The notes: generated by a model from the letters alone, not told the origin. Positions 29,842 through 39,408 are shown, counted from the stretch's first letter. The stretch: 64,000 nucleotides of DNA from Desulfobaculum bizertense DSM 18034 (GCF_900167065.1 NZ_FUYA01000006.1:145961-209960), one strand, 5' to 3'. Program-made: numbers and translations.

Positions 29842-32800
29842 GTGACAGTCGATACCACACACAAAGACCACCTGGACTTTTGGGGCAATGGAAGCACAAC
29901 GCATTTTCCGTTCCCGTGGATTCTTGATGATGAAGAAGACAGCCTTCACGTCTACTTTCTCCCTAATGATTCCGCAGCAGGACAAAAGCTCGTTCAGGGA
30001 ATTGATTACAAAATCATGGGTTCTCCAGAAACAGGAGAGGGGGAAATCCTCTACCCCCTGGCGGAAGATGCACAAGCACTTGCGATGAATGAACGCCTGT
30101 ATATTATCCCAGAACTCAGCATCAGCCAAAAAAACAGCTGGAGATATTCCGGGGTCACCGACCTCAGCCTCATCGAACAGGCAGATGACCGCCTCACACG
30201 TATATGCCAGCAGCTCCGGGGAGAAATCCAGCGTTGCGTCAGGATGGACCCCAGAGATGGACAGGACCCTTCAGAATTTATTGAAAAAATCAAAAGCGTC
30301 CCCCAAAAGGCAAACCTGGCAATAACTCAGATCAAGGAACTCCACGAGCAGGTTCAGTCGACAACCCAAAAGTCAGTCAGTCAAATTGAATCGCTGACAT
30401 CTGCGACAGACGCCAAAGCAAAACAGGCTCGGAGCAAAATCGACGAAAGAACCACTCAGTCGCTAAGCCAGATTGAACAGCTTACCCAGGGGGCACAGGT
30501 AGAAGCACAGCTTATCCAGGCGCAGCTTGAGAAAAAAGCTCAAGATTCAGTCAAACAAATTGACGAATTAGCGAAGACGACAAAAGACACGGTCCAAAAA
30601 GCCCACACCCAACTTGATGCAAGCGCAGCACAGTCAATTCAGCAAATTGATCAACTCACACAAAGTGCTGAAGCTCAAGCCCAGTACGCACAGGCTGATA
30701 TTGAAACACAAGCAGAGCAATCCATCACCCGCATCCAGCAGGAAGGACAAAAAAACATAAGCCAAATGGCAAACAGCATGGCCACGGTTCAGGAAACAGT
30801 GCGGAACTCAAAAAATGACATTCAAAAAACCGCGCAAGCGACTGAACAAAAATGTTCAGCAATACAGGACACAATCCAAAAGCTCACCCAAACGACCTCA
30901 AATGCTGAAAAAAAAGCCACTGATGCGACAAAAGAATCCGCTTCCGCCATTGAGCAGGCGCGCCAGGCCTTACACCTTGTGCATGGGGTAGAAACTGCAG
31001 GCCTTGGGCTGCTCTATGATGGGGTTCGAAAACTTCTGGACGCCCCACAAAGCTCAGCCAAAGAGCGGCAGTGGGCTATTGAATCCATTGACGCCCTGCC
31101 CCTCGCATCGCTTTCCACGGTCACCATTGCAGGCGCTCCCCGCGTTGAGCTTCTTCTGACTGGCGCGCTCTATGGCATAGATCCAGCCCTGAACTACGGT
31201 CAGGAAAACACGCTTCCACAAGACTGCTACGCGGTCCTGCGCATCAATGACACCGAGCTGTACGCCAGCTTTTTGGAACAAAAAAACGGCAAAGAAATAC
31301 GCACCAGAATACTTCTCCACCCTGTCTACAGCTCTGCCGCACAAGTGACAGGCATCCAGGCCGGAGACACGGTAAACTGCGCCATCTGCACTAGACGCGC
31401 ATCGCACGCCCTGCGCGGTCCCGTTCTTCGCGAACGCCAGTTCTTTACCAACAGCCTGCAAAAGCTGTGTGCCTGCCCCAGCCCTCTTAGCTCTCTTCCC
31501 GTGGCCCCGCACTGGACAACTCTTTCCGCAGGCGCTTCACAGGATGGGGCCTCGTCTGTCAAGTTTAGCTCGACAAAACCCGCTCATGCCCTGTTTACCG
31601 GGCTAGACCTTTCGCGCTCCTACCTTGTCGAAGCACAGGTTTCCCTGAGCGCAGGCTCCCTTGCCTTCACCGCAGAAAGCACCGACCCAGCCAACGCCTG
31701 TTCTGCATTTTGCAGCGCAACGCACGGGACCGGCGTCCTAAGCTGCATGCTTCCTGCCGGGCGGACACAAAGCAGCTGCGGCTTTGTCACTGGTACGCAA
31801 GGAGCAACAGGACGCTGCACAATCACCCGCATCACAGAAGTTCGACCTCACGACCTGTGCCCCAGTCTCAACAGTTTCTGCATTGGGACCTTTTCATTCT
31901 CCTCACACTGGTCGCAGGATGCCTCTGGAGCGCTGAGCTGCAAAAAATGCGGCTATGAATCCCTGAGAATCGCAAAGCCACTGCGCCCCCTCACACCGGG
32001 CAGGCGTTATCTTTTTGAGGCCGTTTTGACGGGCACAGACTGCCGGGCCGCCCTGACCCTGTCCACCCCTCGCCAGCTCACCAAGCTCTCGGCCAAGCCC
32101 ACGCGTCTCTGCCTCTCCGTTATCTGGTCAGAAAAGACTCAGGTCACGCTCACCACGGTCAAGGGAAGTGCCCAGCTTCTCGAATACCACATCTGGGAGT
32201 TCCCAAGCAGCACAGATCCGATCTTGGGTCGTCTGGCCTGCGCCCCTGTCCTCTCTGGCAGCCTTGAGTCGAACAGTCTGGGAGCAGTTCAGGACACGCA
32301 GAATGCACGCCTTCATCCCTGCGTTTCTCTTGCCGATGATGCCACTTCGGCCGAGCCGCCCTGCGTCTCGGTGCAGGCTCCCGCAGGCGAGCAGAGCATT
32401 GCGCAGCGTGTCAGCAGCAGCGCGCTGTCGGGCAGTTCCATCCTTGCCTTCTCTTTTGATGCTGCACACGGGATTCTCCAGTGCAACCTCGCCGCCGCAG
32501 CAGCGTTTTGTGGCTTTTCATCGGCACAGGACGCTCTCGACTCCGGCGTTCTTGTTGTGGAATATTCCCGGCGAGCAAAAGGATTCTCTCCTGTTCACCC
32601 CGCGCAGTACCCAATGCTGTTGCCCGGCGCTTTTGTGCTCCTCATCCAGCCGCAGAAGCTCACACATGCCCTTCTTTCAGAGCTGTTTGATGTCGCCTTT
32701 CCGCAGCAGTCAGCCCGTTTTAGTTCAGGAGTACAGTATGTTCTCTCTGCCCACTTTTCCCCGGCATCGCTGGACTGGAGCGCCGAGCATGGCAGCTTTG

Positions 32801-33045
32801 GCGAAGTTACGTACACCCCTTCGGCACAGAGCAGTGATTTCACGCCTGTTCTCGCGCTGTGGCCCTATCTGAGTCTTTGCGACGGAGAGTATCTCATGGT
32901 CTGCATGTATGAGGAGTATTTCGACAGTAATCATGGCTCGCTGAATGTTTCGGATTCTTCCGGCACGGACTTTTGTCTGCACGGCGAGAAGCTCCGGCGG
33001 TCCGGCGCTTTTGCGCTGCCACTTGGCATTCAAGAACTGAAATGA
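29842..33045 (+). CDS. Large phage-tail-fibre-like protein with coiled-coil repeats, orphan
   Basis: A 1067-residue protein. The GTG start at 29842 is preceded by GAGGAGG. Residues 10-130 (FWGNGSTTHFPFPWILDDEEDSLHVYFL ... SWRYSGVTDLSLIEQADDRLTRICQQLRGEI) match the virion-anchoring N-terminal domain of T7-like and other tail fibres and tailspikes. Residues 155-385 are a Gln/Ala/Ser-rich coiled coil containing four exact 29-residue repeats. The remaining 650 residues are beta-rich and Cys-rich, and I recognise nothing in them. No other virion gene is nearby. It could be a remnant of a prophage, a receptor-binding part of a tailocin encoded elsewhere, or a host-adapted adhesin. Confidence 0.65.
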   Translation: MTVDTTHKDHLDFWGNGSTTHFPFPWILDDEEDSLHVYFLPNDSAAGQKLVQGIDYKIMGSPETGEGEILYPLAEDAQALAMNERLYIIPELSISQKNSWRYSGVTDLSLIEQADDRLTRICQQLRGEIQRCVRMDPRDGQDPSEFIEKIKSVPQKANLAITQIKELHEQVQSTTQKSVSQIESLTSATDAKAKQARSKIDERTTQSLSQIEQLTQGAQVEAQLIQAQLEKKAQDSVKQIDELAKTTKDTVQKAHTQLDASAAQSIQQIDQLTQSAEAQAQYAQADIETQAEQSITRIQQEGQKNISQMANSMATVQETVRNSKNDIQKTAQATEQKCSAIQDTIQKLTQTTSNAEKKATDATKESASAIEQARQALHLVHGVETAGLGLLYDGVRKLLDAPQSSAKERQWAIESIDALPLASLSTVTIAGAPRVELLLTGALYGIDPALNYGQENTLPQDCYAVLRINDTELYASFLEQKNGKEIRTRILLHPVYSSAAQVTGIQAGDTVNCAICTRRASHALRGPVLRERQFFTNSLQKLCACPSPLSSLPVAPHWTTLSAGASQDGASSVKFSSTKPAHALFTGLDLSRSYLVEAQVSLSAGSLAFTAESTDPANACSAFCSATHGTGVLSCMLPAGRTQSSCGFVTGTQGATGRCTITRITEVRPHDLCPSLNSFCIGTFSFSSHWSQDASGALSCKKCGYESLRIAKPLRPLTPGRRYLFEAVLTGTDCRAALTLSTPRQLTKLSAKPTRLCLSVIWSEKTQVTLTTVKGSAQLLEYHIWEFPSSTDPILGRLACAPVLSGSLESNSLGAVQDTQNARLHPCVSLADDATSAEPPCVSVQAPAGEQSIAQRVSSSALSGSSILAFSFDAAHGILQCNLAAAAAFCGFSSAQDALDSGVLVVEYSRRAKGFSPVHPAQYPMLLPGAFVLLIQPQKLTHALLSELFDVAFPQQSARFSSGVQYVLSAHFSPASLDWSAEHGSFGEVTYTPSAQSSDFTPVLALWPYLSLCDGEYLMVCMYEEYFDSNHGSLNVSDSSGTDFCLHGEKLRRSGAFALPLGIQELK
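30373..30720 (+). repeat. Four in-frame 87-bp repeats (29 residues each) in the tail-fibre-like gene
   Basis: Each unit begins S-x-x-Q-I-(D/E)-x-L: SVSQIESL, SLSQIEQL, SVKQIDEL, SIQQIDQL. All four are exactly 29 codons long, and a fifth partial unit (SITRIQQ) follows. The DNA units have diverged while the protein pattern is kept. Confidence 0.88.
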
Positions 33046-33076
33046 TAGCCCTTTTGGGCACACGACCACGCAGCTT

Positions 33077-33110
33077 CCCCTGTGGGACTATTCCCACAGG
33101 GGTCTTTTTT
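33077..33110 (+). terminator. Intrinsic terminator of the tail-fibre-like gene
   Basis: CCCCTGTGGGA / TCCCACAGGGG arms followed by TCTTTTTT. Confidence 0.9.
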
Positions 33111-33190
33111 CCTTACCCTAAGGAGGTCTGTGCAGATGATAGATTTCGCTTCGTAGAGCACTGATGCACCAGCATGGAGGCAAACGACTC

Positions 33191-35530
33191 GTGCCCAAGA
33201 CTCTGATTGTGGCAGAAAAACCCTCGGTAGCAAAAGAAATTGCAAAAGTATTGGACGTTCGCGGTACTCGTGGCGACGGTTTTATTGCCAATGGGCAATA
33301 CGTTGTCACCTGGGCAGTTGGGCATCTCGTCAACATTGCCGAACCCGAAGAACAGAATGAAGACTGGGCCGGGCGCTGGAGCATGAACCAGCTCCCCATG
33401 ATTCCCTCCCGCTTCAAGCTTGCTGTCCTGCCCAAAACCACCCGGCAGTTTGAAATCGTCAAGCGCTTCATGTCCGCAGACGATGTCGACACCGTTGTCA
33501 ACGCCACTGACGCCGGGCGCGAGGGTGAACTCATCTTTCGCCGCATTTTTTTGATGGCGGGATGCACCAAGCCTATCAAGCGTCTCTGGGCCAACGACAT
33601 GACCGAGCAGGGTCTCAAAAAAGCCCTCGCCAGCATGGAATCCGGGGAAGCCAAGCGCAATCTTGGTCTCGCCGCCTTTGCCCGCGCTGAGGCAGACTGG
33701 CTCATCGGCATGAACTATTCCCGTCTCTTCACGCTCAAGGACCACTCCCTTGTCACTGTCGGTCGCGTTCAGACCCCTGTCCTCAAGCTTATTGTCGACC
33801 GGCGGCAGGAAATCGAGCACTTTGTCCCCCGCAATTACTGGACTGTCGAAGCAACTCTTGCCCACGGTGAAGACAGTTTTTCCGCCCAGTGGTACTGCCC
33901 CCCTGAGCGCTCCGAGTCCCGCATAGACAAAGAAGAAGACGCCGCCGCCATTGTCGAGCGCTGCACAGACACGCAGGGCGCTGTCGAGAGCACCAAGTCT
34001 CGCAAAGGGCAGCAGAAGCCACCGCTTCTTTTTGACCTCACCACGCTTCAGCGTGAGGCCAACTCTCGTTACGGCCTTTCCGCAAAGGACACTCTCGCCA
34101 TTGCGCAGGCCCTGTACGAGCAGAAAAAGCTCCTCACCTATCCGCGAACTGACTCGCGCTATCTGACAAAAGATGTCTTCAACGAATGCCTGTCGCACAT
34201 GCGCGCGGTCTATCACGAATTTCCCGAAATTACGCCCCTTGCTGCCGAGCGCATCAAGGATGGCAAGCCCAAGAATTTCGCCTGTGTGAATGACAAAAAA
34301 GTCTCCGACCATCATGCAATCATTCCCACAGCCAAGCGGCCAGTTAAATCCGCTCTCAGTGAAAACGAATGGCGTATTTATGAGATGGTCAGCCGCCGTT
34401 TCGTCGCAGCCTTTTTGCCGCCCGTTCAGTATGCCTCCAGCACCATCTGGGTGCTCATTGACGAGCAGCCATTCAAGGCCACAGGCAAAGTCTTTAAGGA
34501 CAAGGGATGGCTCGTGGCTGAGCCGTGGCGCACAGCAAAGGACAACCCGCTTCCGGCCCTGCGAAAAGGCTCAAAAGTTACTGCCGAATCACTCAAGGCC
34601 CCCAGTCATCAGACCAAGCCACCAGCGCATTTCACTGACGCCAGCCTTCTTGCCGCCATGGAAACCGCAGGCAAGCTTGTCGAAGATGACGAACTTCGCG
34701 AAGCCATGAAGGAACGCGGTCTCGGGACTCCCGCGACCCGTGCTCAGATTATTGAAACCCTTCTCGCCCGCTCTTACGTTGAAAAAGACAAAAAGAAACT
34801 CGTCGCGACAGACACAGGCCGCCACGTCATTGACGTCATTTCTCAGCATCTCCCCGATGTCACCTCTCCTGAGCTGACAGGCGACTGGGAAAAGAAACTC
34901 GGCGACATTGAACGCGGGGACTTTACCTATCCTGAATTCATGCACGAAATTCGCGATTCCGTGTATCGAAACGTCCGCGGAATCAAGAACTATCAGGCCT
35001 ATGACAAAGACGGCTTCCCTACCGCCCCGCCTGCGAATCCCGTTGCCCCGGTCTCTGACTATCGCGCAGGTGCCCCGCGCCCCGCTCGTCAGCAGTATGA
35101 CCGCGATGGCTTTCCCATAGTCTCTTCCGCGCAGCCCGCGGCCACCGTGCAGCAGGGTGCTGGTGTTGCTTTTTATGACGACAACGGTTTCCCCATTGAA
35201 TCCGCATCTTCGACCACAAAGCCCACGCGCAAGGAAAAACCACTCCCCACCCGCGTCGAGCATGAAGGCGAAGTCGTCGGCGTCTGCCCTTCCTGTGGCA
35301 AAAACGTCCTCGTTCACGCCGATGCCTACATTTGCGAAGCCGACCCCTCTTGCCCCTTTCGCATCCCACGCGATGCCTTCGGCGGTGAAATCACAATGAA
35401 TCAGGCCGCTGACCTCCTCTCCAAAGGCAGAACTTTCAAGCGCGGGCGCTTCGTCTCAAAGAAAGGAAAGCGCTTCAACGCTCACCTCGAACTCGACGGC
35501 TCCCGCGTCGCTTTACGATTTAAAGATTAA
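33191..35530 (+). CDS. topB: DNA topoisomerase III-like (TopB) with C-terminal zinc-finger extension
   Basis: A 779-residue type IA topoisomerase. The GTG start follows GGAGG. The TOPRIM domain has LIVAEKPSVAKEIA and the metal motif NATDAGREGELIFR. The active-site Tyr is in LLTYPRTDSRYL (about residue 317), and GRVQTPVLKLIVDRRQEI is the type IA signature. After the catalytic core (to about 600) comes a Pro/Ala-rich linker with three YD-(K/R/D)-(D/N)-GFP motifs. A Cys4 domain follows (CPSCGKNVLVHADAYICEADPSC), then a basic segment like the TopoIII/TraE zinc-ribbon tail. It resolves single-stranded junctions and helps decatenate DNA. The stop codon is 10 bases from repeat copy 5. Confidence 0.92.
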   Translation: MPKTLIVAEKPSVAKEIAKVLDVRGTRGDGFIANGQYVVTWAVGHLVNIAEPEEQNEDWAGRWSMNQLPMIPSRFKLAVLPKTTRQFEIVKRFMSADDVDTVVNATDAGREGELIFRRIFLMAGCTKPIKRLWANDMTEQGLKKALASMESGEAKRNLGLAAFARAEADWLIGMNYSRLFTLKDHSLVTVGRVQTPVLKLIVDRRQEIEHFVPRNYWTVEATLAHGEDSFSAQWYCPPERSESRIDKEEDAAAIVERCTDTQGAVESTKSRKGQQKPPLLFDLTTLQREANSRYGLSAKDTLAIAQALYEQKKLLTYPRTDSRYLTKDVFNECLSHMRAVYHEFPEITPLAAERIKDGKPKNFACVNDKKVSDHHAIIPTAKRPVKSALSENEWRIYEMVSRRFVAAFLPPVQYASSTIWVLIDEQPFKATGKVFKDKGWLVAEPWRTAKDNPLPALRKGSKVTAESLKAPSHQTKPPAHFTDASLLAAMETAGKLVEDDELREAMKERGLGTPATRAQIIETLLARSYVEKDKKKLVATDTGRHVIDVISQHLPDVTSPELTGDWEKKLGDIERGDFTYPEFMHEIRDSVYRNVRGIKNYQAYDKDGFPTAPPANPVAPVSDYRAGAPRPARQQYDRDGFPIVSSAQPAATVQQGAGVAFYDDNGFPIESASSTTKPTRKEKPLPTRVEHEGEVVGVCPSCGKNVLVHADAYICEADPSCPFRIPRDAFGGEITMNQAADLLSKGRTFKRGRFVSKKGKRFNAHLELDGSRVALRFKD

Positions 35531-35540
35531 GCGGGGGAGG

Positions 35541-35984
35541 TTACGAGACTCCGTCTCGTGCTCTGCAAGGGGCGCCGCCCCTTGACCCCGCCCAAGGACG
35601 AGGCCCTTGGGAATCCCGCTTTCGCCCAAAATTTAAGGGCCGGATGTGTGAAAGCCGTTGGCTTTCCCTTACATCCGGCCCTTAAATTTTGGCCTAGTGG
35701 GCGTTTCCCTAACGCGTGTTCTTCTGCCTTTTCCAGACCGCACTTATTCCTTTTGAACGCCGAAAGGCGTTCAAAAGGAATGGTGGCAACTCACGGGAAA
35801 GAGAAAGAGGCTCTCGACGCTATCCCCATTAAGTTTAAAAGCCGTGCAAGCGAAGCTTGCACGGCTTTTAAACTTAATGGGGATACGTAAGGGAATCATT
35901 CCCTTACGCGGGGGTTTGGGGGCTGGCCCCCAATCTTCTTCCCACCCGCCCATCCAGCCCTATCGGGCTGGGGCTGGTCCCCAA
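35541..35984 (+). repeat. Multi-hairpin intergenic element, copy 5 (forward)
   Basis: H1 35543-35559; H2 with loop GCC; H3; H4 first type, perfect; H5 with a distinct fully paired core TTTTGAACGCC/GGCGTTCAAAA and loop GAAA. H6 is the second type extended to about 28 bp, because the flanks CCCCATTA and TAATGGGG also pair. H7 35886-35908; H8; H9 CCAGCCC/GGGCTGG. It lies between the convergent ends of topB and clcA, only 10 and 11 bases from their stop codons. Confidence 0.93.
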
Positions 35985-35995
35985 CTTCTTCCCAT

Positions 35996-37786
35996 TTACT
36001 TAGGAATAGCGGAGATAGCGTTCTTGTAGGCGCCGAAGACGTCTTCACGATTAAGGAGGCCGAGAATGGTATTTGGTTCCTTGGGGTGAACGACGGGGAT
36101 CTGCCCATAGTTGGTGTCGACGAATTTCATTAAGGCAGTGTAGAGGTCGTCAGTCGGGACGAGAGTGACGGGCTTTCCGGCAAGCTCGCGCACGACGATG
36201 AGGTCGAAAAGACAGGTTTCGTAGAGCACCTGCCGCACGTCTTTCATGCCCAAAATTCCGGTAATTTCGCCTTCATGGTTCTTGATGGGGAAATAGAGTT
36301 CGTTGGTTCCGACGATGATGTCAGTCAACGCCTTGAGGGTCGTTCCTTCCTCAAGGGTAGTAACACGCCCGGGGCGGTAGAAATCTTTTACGGAAAGGTT
36401 TTCAAGAACGTTGATCGTCATGTCCTCAATGTGGGCAGGCGATTCAAATTTATTCTCGACCTGATTCTCGTAAAGAGAGGTTTTTTTGCCGAGCACGATG
36501 CACACAACGCTGGCGAGCATCAATGGGGCGAGCAGCCCGTAGCCCTGCGTCAGCTCACAGACCATAATCATGGGGCCAATGGGGGCGTTGGCAACGCCAG
36601 CAAAAAAGGCAGCCATACCGACGAGCACATAGCCACCGGGCTGCGTGACAGTCGCGGGAAAATACTTGTGGGCAATAGCACCGACGAGACCGCCGCTCAT
36701 GCCACCGACAAACAGGGCGGGGGCAAACATGCCGCCACTCATACCGGAGCCAATGGTCACCGCAGTGGCAAGAGTCTTGCCGATGAGGATGGCAAACATG
36801 ATGGAGATAGCAAGCTCACCCTTGATAGCGAGTTCAAGCCAGCCGTAGCCACCGGTCAAAAGCTGCGGAAAGGCCATGCCGAGCAGGCCCATGCATAAGC
36901 CACCAAGGCCGAGCGTCCAGATGAGGCCAACCTTGAGATTAATTTTCTCAAAGACGTTGAATTTTATGAACTCAAATGTACGGATGTAAAACCAGCCGAC
37001 AAAGGAGCAAAAAAACGCGAGCAGGACATAAAAGGGAAGCTCAAGGGCATTGGTAAACTGAAAAGTAGGAATGCCGAAAATCGGTGTTGTCCCGAAAAAG
37101 AGGGAGAACAGAGAATAGGCAATGACCGAAGAAATAACCGCAGGCAAAACCGCTTCGGACTCAAAGTCTTCTTTGTAGATAACTTCGATAGCGGTCAGTG
37201 CGCCACCAAGGGGGGCGCGAAAAATAGCGCCAAGACCGCCAGCAGCACCTGCGAGCAGGAGAATCCGACGTTCCTTGGTGGTGAGGTGAAACCGGTCAGA
37301 AATGAAGGAACCAATAGTTGCGCCCATCTGAGAAATTGGTCCTTCGCGCCCTGCACTGCCGCCGGTTGCAATCGTCAGGATTGCAGTCAGGCCCTTAATG
37401 AGACCGACTTTGAATGGAATTTTCCCTTCACCGTGATGAAAGGCCCGAATCATGGAGTCAGTCCCGTCGGTGCCATTCCCGACGGAGCCGGGAATATAGC
37501 GAGCGACGAGCCATCCCGTGAGCAAACCCACGGCAGTGGTCATGATAGGGATGAGCCACGGGCGATAGGCACCCGCAACACCGTGAAAGATTTCTTCGCC
37601 AGCGGGGGCGGGGAGGGTCAGACCTGCAAACTTGTGAATAAACACAAACTTGAGAAACTCGACGCCAGTAAAAAAGAAGACGGCGGCGAGGCCGGAAAAG
37701 ACTCCGACGGCAAGGGAGATTCCAATCCAGCGAAGGGTAATTCCGCTAAACATGGAATAGAGTGTTTTCAGGGCGCGTGATGGCAT
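35996..37786 (-). CDS. CLC-family chloride channel/antiporter with two CBS domains
   Basis: A 596-residue membrane protein. The CLC core (about 15-440) has the gating-glutamate motif GSAGREGPISQMG and GMSGGMFAPALFVGG. The first selectivity motif, usually GSGIP or GHGVP, is instead PGSVGNGTDGTD, so the central Ser/anion site is atypical. Two CBS domains fill about 455-590 (LSVKDFYRPGRVTTLEEGTT ... GRLNREDVF-like end), suggesting regulation by adenine nucleotides. Three bases after ribF, so co-transcribed. No terminator; repeat copy 5 follows at 11 bases. Confidence 0.88.
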   Translation of the reverse strand: MPSRALKTLYSMFSGITLRWIGISLAVGVFSGLAAVFFFTGVEFLKFVFIHKFAGLTLPAPAGEEIFHGVAGAYRPWLIPIMTTAVGLLTGWLVARYIPGSVGNGTDGTDSMIRAFHHGEGKIPFKVGLIKGLTAILTIATGGSAGREGPISQMGATIGSFISDRFHLTTKERRILLLAGAAGGLGAIFRAPLGGALTAIEVIYKEDFESEAVLPAVISSVIAYSLFSLFFGTTPIFGIPTFQFTNALELPFYVLLAFFCSFVGWFYIRTFEFIKFNVFEKINLKVGLIWTLGLGGLCMGLLGMAFPQLLTGGYGWLELAIKGELAISIMFAILIGKTLATAVTIGSGMSGGMFAPALFVGGMSGGLVGAIAHKYFPATVTQPGGYVLVGMAAFFAGVANAPIGPMIMVCELTQGYGLLAPLMLASVVCIVLGKKTSLYENQVENKFESPAHIEDMTINVLENLSVKDFYRPGRVTTLEEGTTLKALTDIIVGTNELYFPIKNHEGEITGILGMKDVRQVLYETCLFDLIVVRELAGKPVTLVPTDDLYTALMKFVDTNYGQIPVVHPKEPNTILGLLNREDVFGAYKNAISAIPK

Positions 37787-37789
37787 GAT

Positions 37790-38731
37790 TTACAGCTGTG
37801 CTTCTGAGCTGGACAGGATCTTTCGGCTCAGGGCAATATCCTTGTCGATTTGCTCTGTCAGTTCCTGCGGTCCGTTAAATTTTTTCTCTGATCGAAGTCG
37901 CTGGACAAAGCGAACCGTCAGATCGTCGCCATAAATATCTCCGTCAAAGTCCAGAATGTGAACCTCGACTGAAATGGCGTCATTGCCGAATGTCGGGTTG
38001 TATCCAATGTTCGCAACACCGGGACGGGTCACGTCATTGAGAGTTGTCCATACGGCATAGACTCCCAGACCGGGACACAGCTCGTCGACCAGACGCAAGT
38101 TTGCCGTGGGGAAGCCAAGAAGGCGACCGCCACGGTTCGCGCCATGCTCAATTTCGCCGCGCACCGTATAAAAGCGTCCAAGCAGGGGACGAGCGTCCCA
38201 TACTTGGCCCTTATTCACAAGGTCACGAATTCTCGTGGAGCTGACGACCGCACTGTCATACATGTATGGGCCAACGCGTTCGACGCCAAAACTGTATTTC
38301 TGTCCGAGGGCACACAGCATTTCATAATTACCTGCGCGGCCTTTGCCAAAGGCGTAGTCATATCCAATGACAAGTTCCTTGGCTTTAAGGTCACGAACCA
38401 GAAAATCGCGTACAAATTCCTCTGGACTCTGAGCGGCAAGCTCCTTGGTAAACGGCAACACCGCACAATAATCAACATTCATGGCCTGAAGAAGCTGGAG
38501 CTTTTGCTCCAGAACGGTGATAAACGGCGGAGTTTTCTTCCCGGTCAAAACCCGGAGCGGGTGCGGTTCAAATGTGAGGACCACAGAAGCCAGTCCCTTG
38601 GACAGGGCTTTCTCTCTGGTGCGCTCAATCAGAAGCTGATGTCCTTTGTGGACGCCGTCAAAATTGCCAATTGTTACGCAAGATGCGCTAAAATTTTCTG
38701 GAATCTCGTCTATGTGTCTTATGACTCTCAT
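37790..38731 (-). CDS. ribF: Bifunctional riboflavin kinase / FAD synthetase
   Basis: A 313-residue enzyme making FMN and then FAD. The N-terminal nucleotidyltransferase domain has VTIGNFDGVHKGHQLLI and VIGYDYAFGKGRAG. The C-terminal flavokinase has GGRLLGFPTANLRL, PGVANIGYNPTFG and VEVHILDFDGDIYG. Standard length. The start at 38731 (MRVIRHIDEIPENF) has a weak AAAGG upstream. First gene of ribF-clcA. Confidence 0.93.
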   Translation of the reverse strand: MRVIRHIDEIPENFSASCVTIGNFDGVHKGHQLLIERTREKALSKGLASVVLTFEPHPLRVLTGKKTPPFITVLEQKLQLLQAMNVDYCAVLPFTKELAAQSPEEFVRDFLVRDLKAKELVIGYDYAFGKGRAGNYEMLCALGQKYSFGVERVGPYMYDSAVVSSTRIRDLVNKGQVWDARPLLGRFYTVRGEIEHGANRGGRLLGFPTANLRLVDELCPGLGVYAVWTTLNDVTRPGVANIGYNPTFGNDAISVEVHILDFDGDIYGDDLTVRFVQRLRSEKKFNGPQELTEQIDKDIALSRKILSSSEAQL

Positions 38732-38875
38732 GTGGTGAAGCCTTTTTATACGGGGGCTAAAAGCAGAAAGAAGTGCTATCGCAAAAAGGTATCTCATTCA
38801 AGCGCTGGTGAGCAACCATTCAAAAGAGAAGCTGCTACGCGTTGAAGATTAATTAAAAAAAAGATAAAAAAAGAC

Positions 38876-38905
38876 TTGCCAAAGCGAAAGGATGGGGGCT
38901 ATAGG
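38876..38905 (+). promoter_or_regulatory. Promoter of tRNA-Leu
   Basis: TTGCCA (38876-38881), 18-base spacer, TATAGG (38900-38905); 15 bases before the tRNA 5' end. Confidence 0.6.
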
Positions 38906-38920
38906 ATTCCTCCATCGAGT

Positions 38921-39007
38921 GCCGAAGTGGTGGAATTGGTAGACACGCTAGGTTCAGGGTCTAGTGAGCGTTTGCTCGTGGGAGTTCGACTCTCCCCTTC
39001 GGCACCA
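38921..39007 (+). tRNA. tRNA-Leu (anticodon CAG)
   Basis: 87 nt including encoded CCA. Acceptor GCCGAAG/CTTCGGC, D-arm GTGGAATTGGTAGACAC, anticodon stem CTAGG/TCTAG with loop TTCAGGG, long variable arm (GAGCGTTTGCTC) as in class II tRNAs, and T-loop GTTCGACTC. Confidence 0.97.
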
Positions 39008-39018
39008 CTCGAAAATAT

Positions 39019-39051
39019 AAGCTTCTGACGCAGTCAGAAGCTTTTTTTTTG
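39019..39051 (+). terminator. Intrinsic terminator of tRNA-Leu
   Basis: AAGCTTCTGAC-GCA-GTCAGAAGCTT followed by eight T. Confidence 0.95.
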
Positions 39052-39408
39052 GCCTGCCGCCGCATCTTTTTCGCCTCCACACAGAAAAACATATATCTTC
39101 TGTCCCTTTCTCTATAATCCCAGTCTTGGGGCTATGAGCAACGCGTATGCCCGTCCCAAAAGGATTTTTCCTCTCTTTCAATACGTTTCATAAAGCATAT
39201 GAAAATACAATGATTCATTGCGTCAAAGAAAGAAAAAACTTTTTGCGCAGAGAAAGAGAAAAAAGAAGAGAAAAAATCACCTGCCTCTCTCCATTAAAAA
39301 AGATTTATGAAGCAGATCAGAGTTTAGTAAACTCATAAAGTTCTGCCTGAGCCTTCATCAAGAAAACTCTCCCGCATTGATTTTTCGCTTTTTTATTGTA
39401 AGAGCTGC
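39052..39408. other. Intergenic region upstream of the TonB receptor gene
   Basis: About 350 AT- and purine-rich bases. No gene or known riboswitch fold was seen. Confidence 0.4.

Noticed and set aside
33113..34315. Long antisense frame opposite topB
   Set aside because: TopB motifs are intact on the plus strand; the opposite frame shows no domain and no start context.
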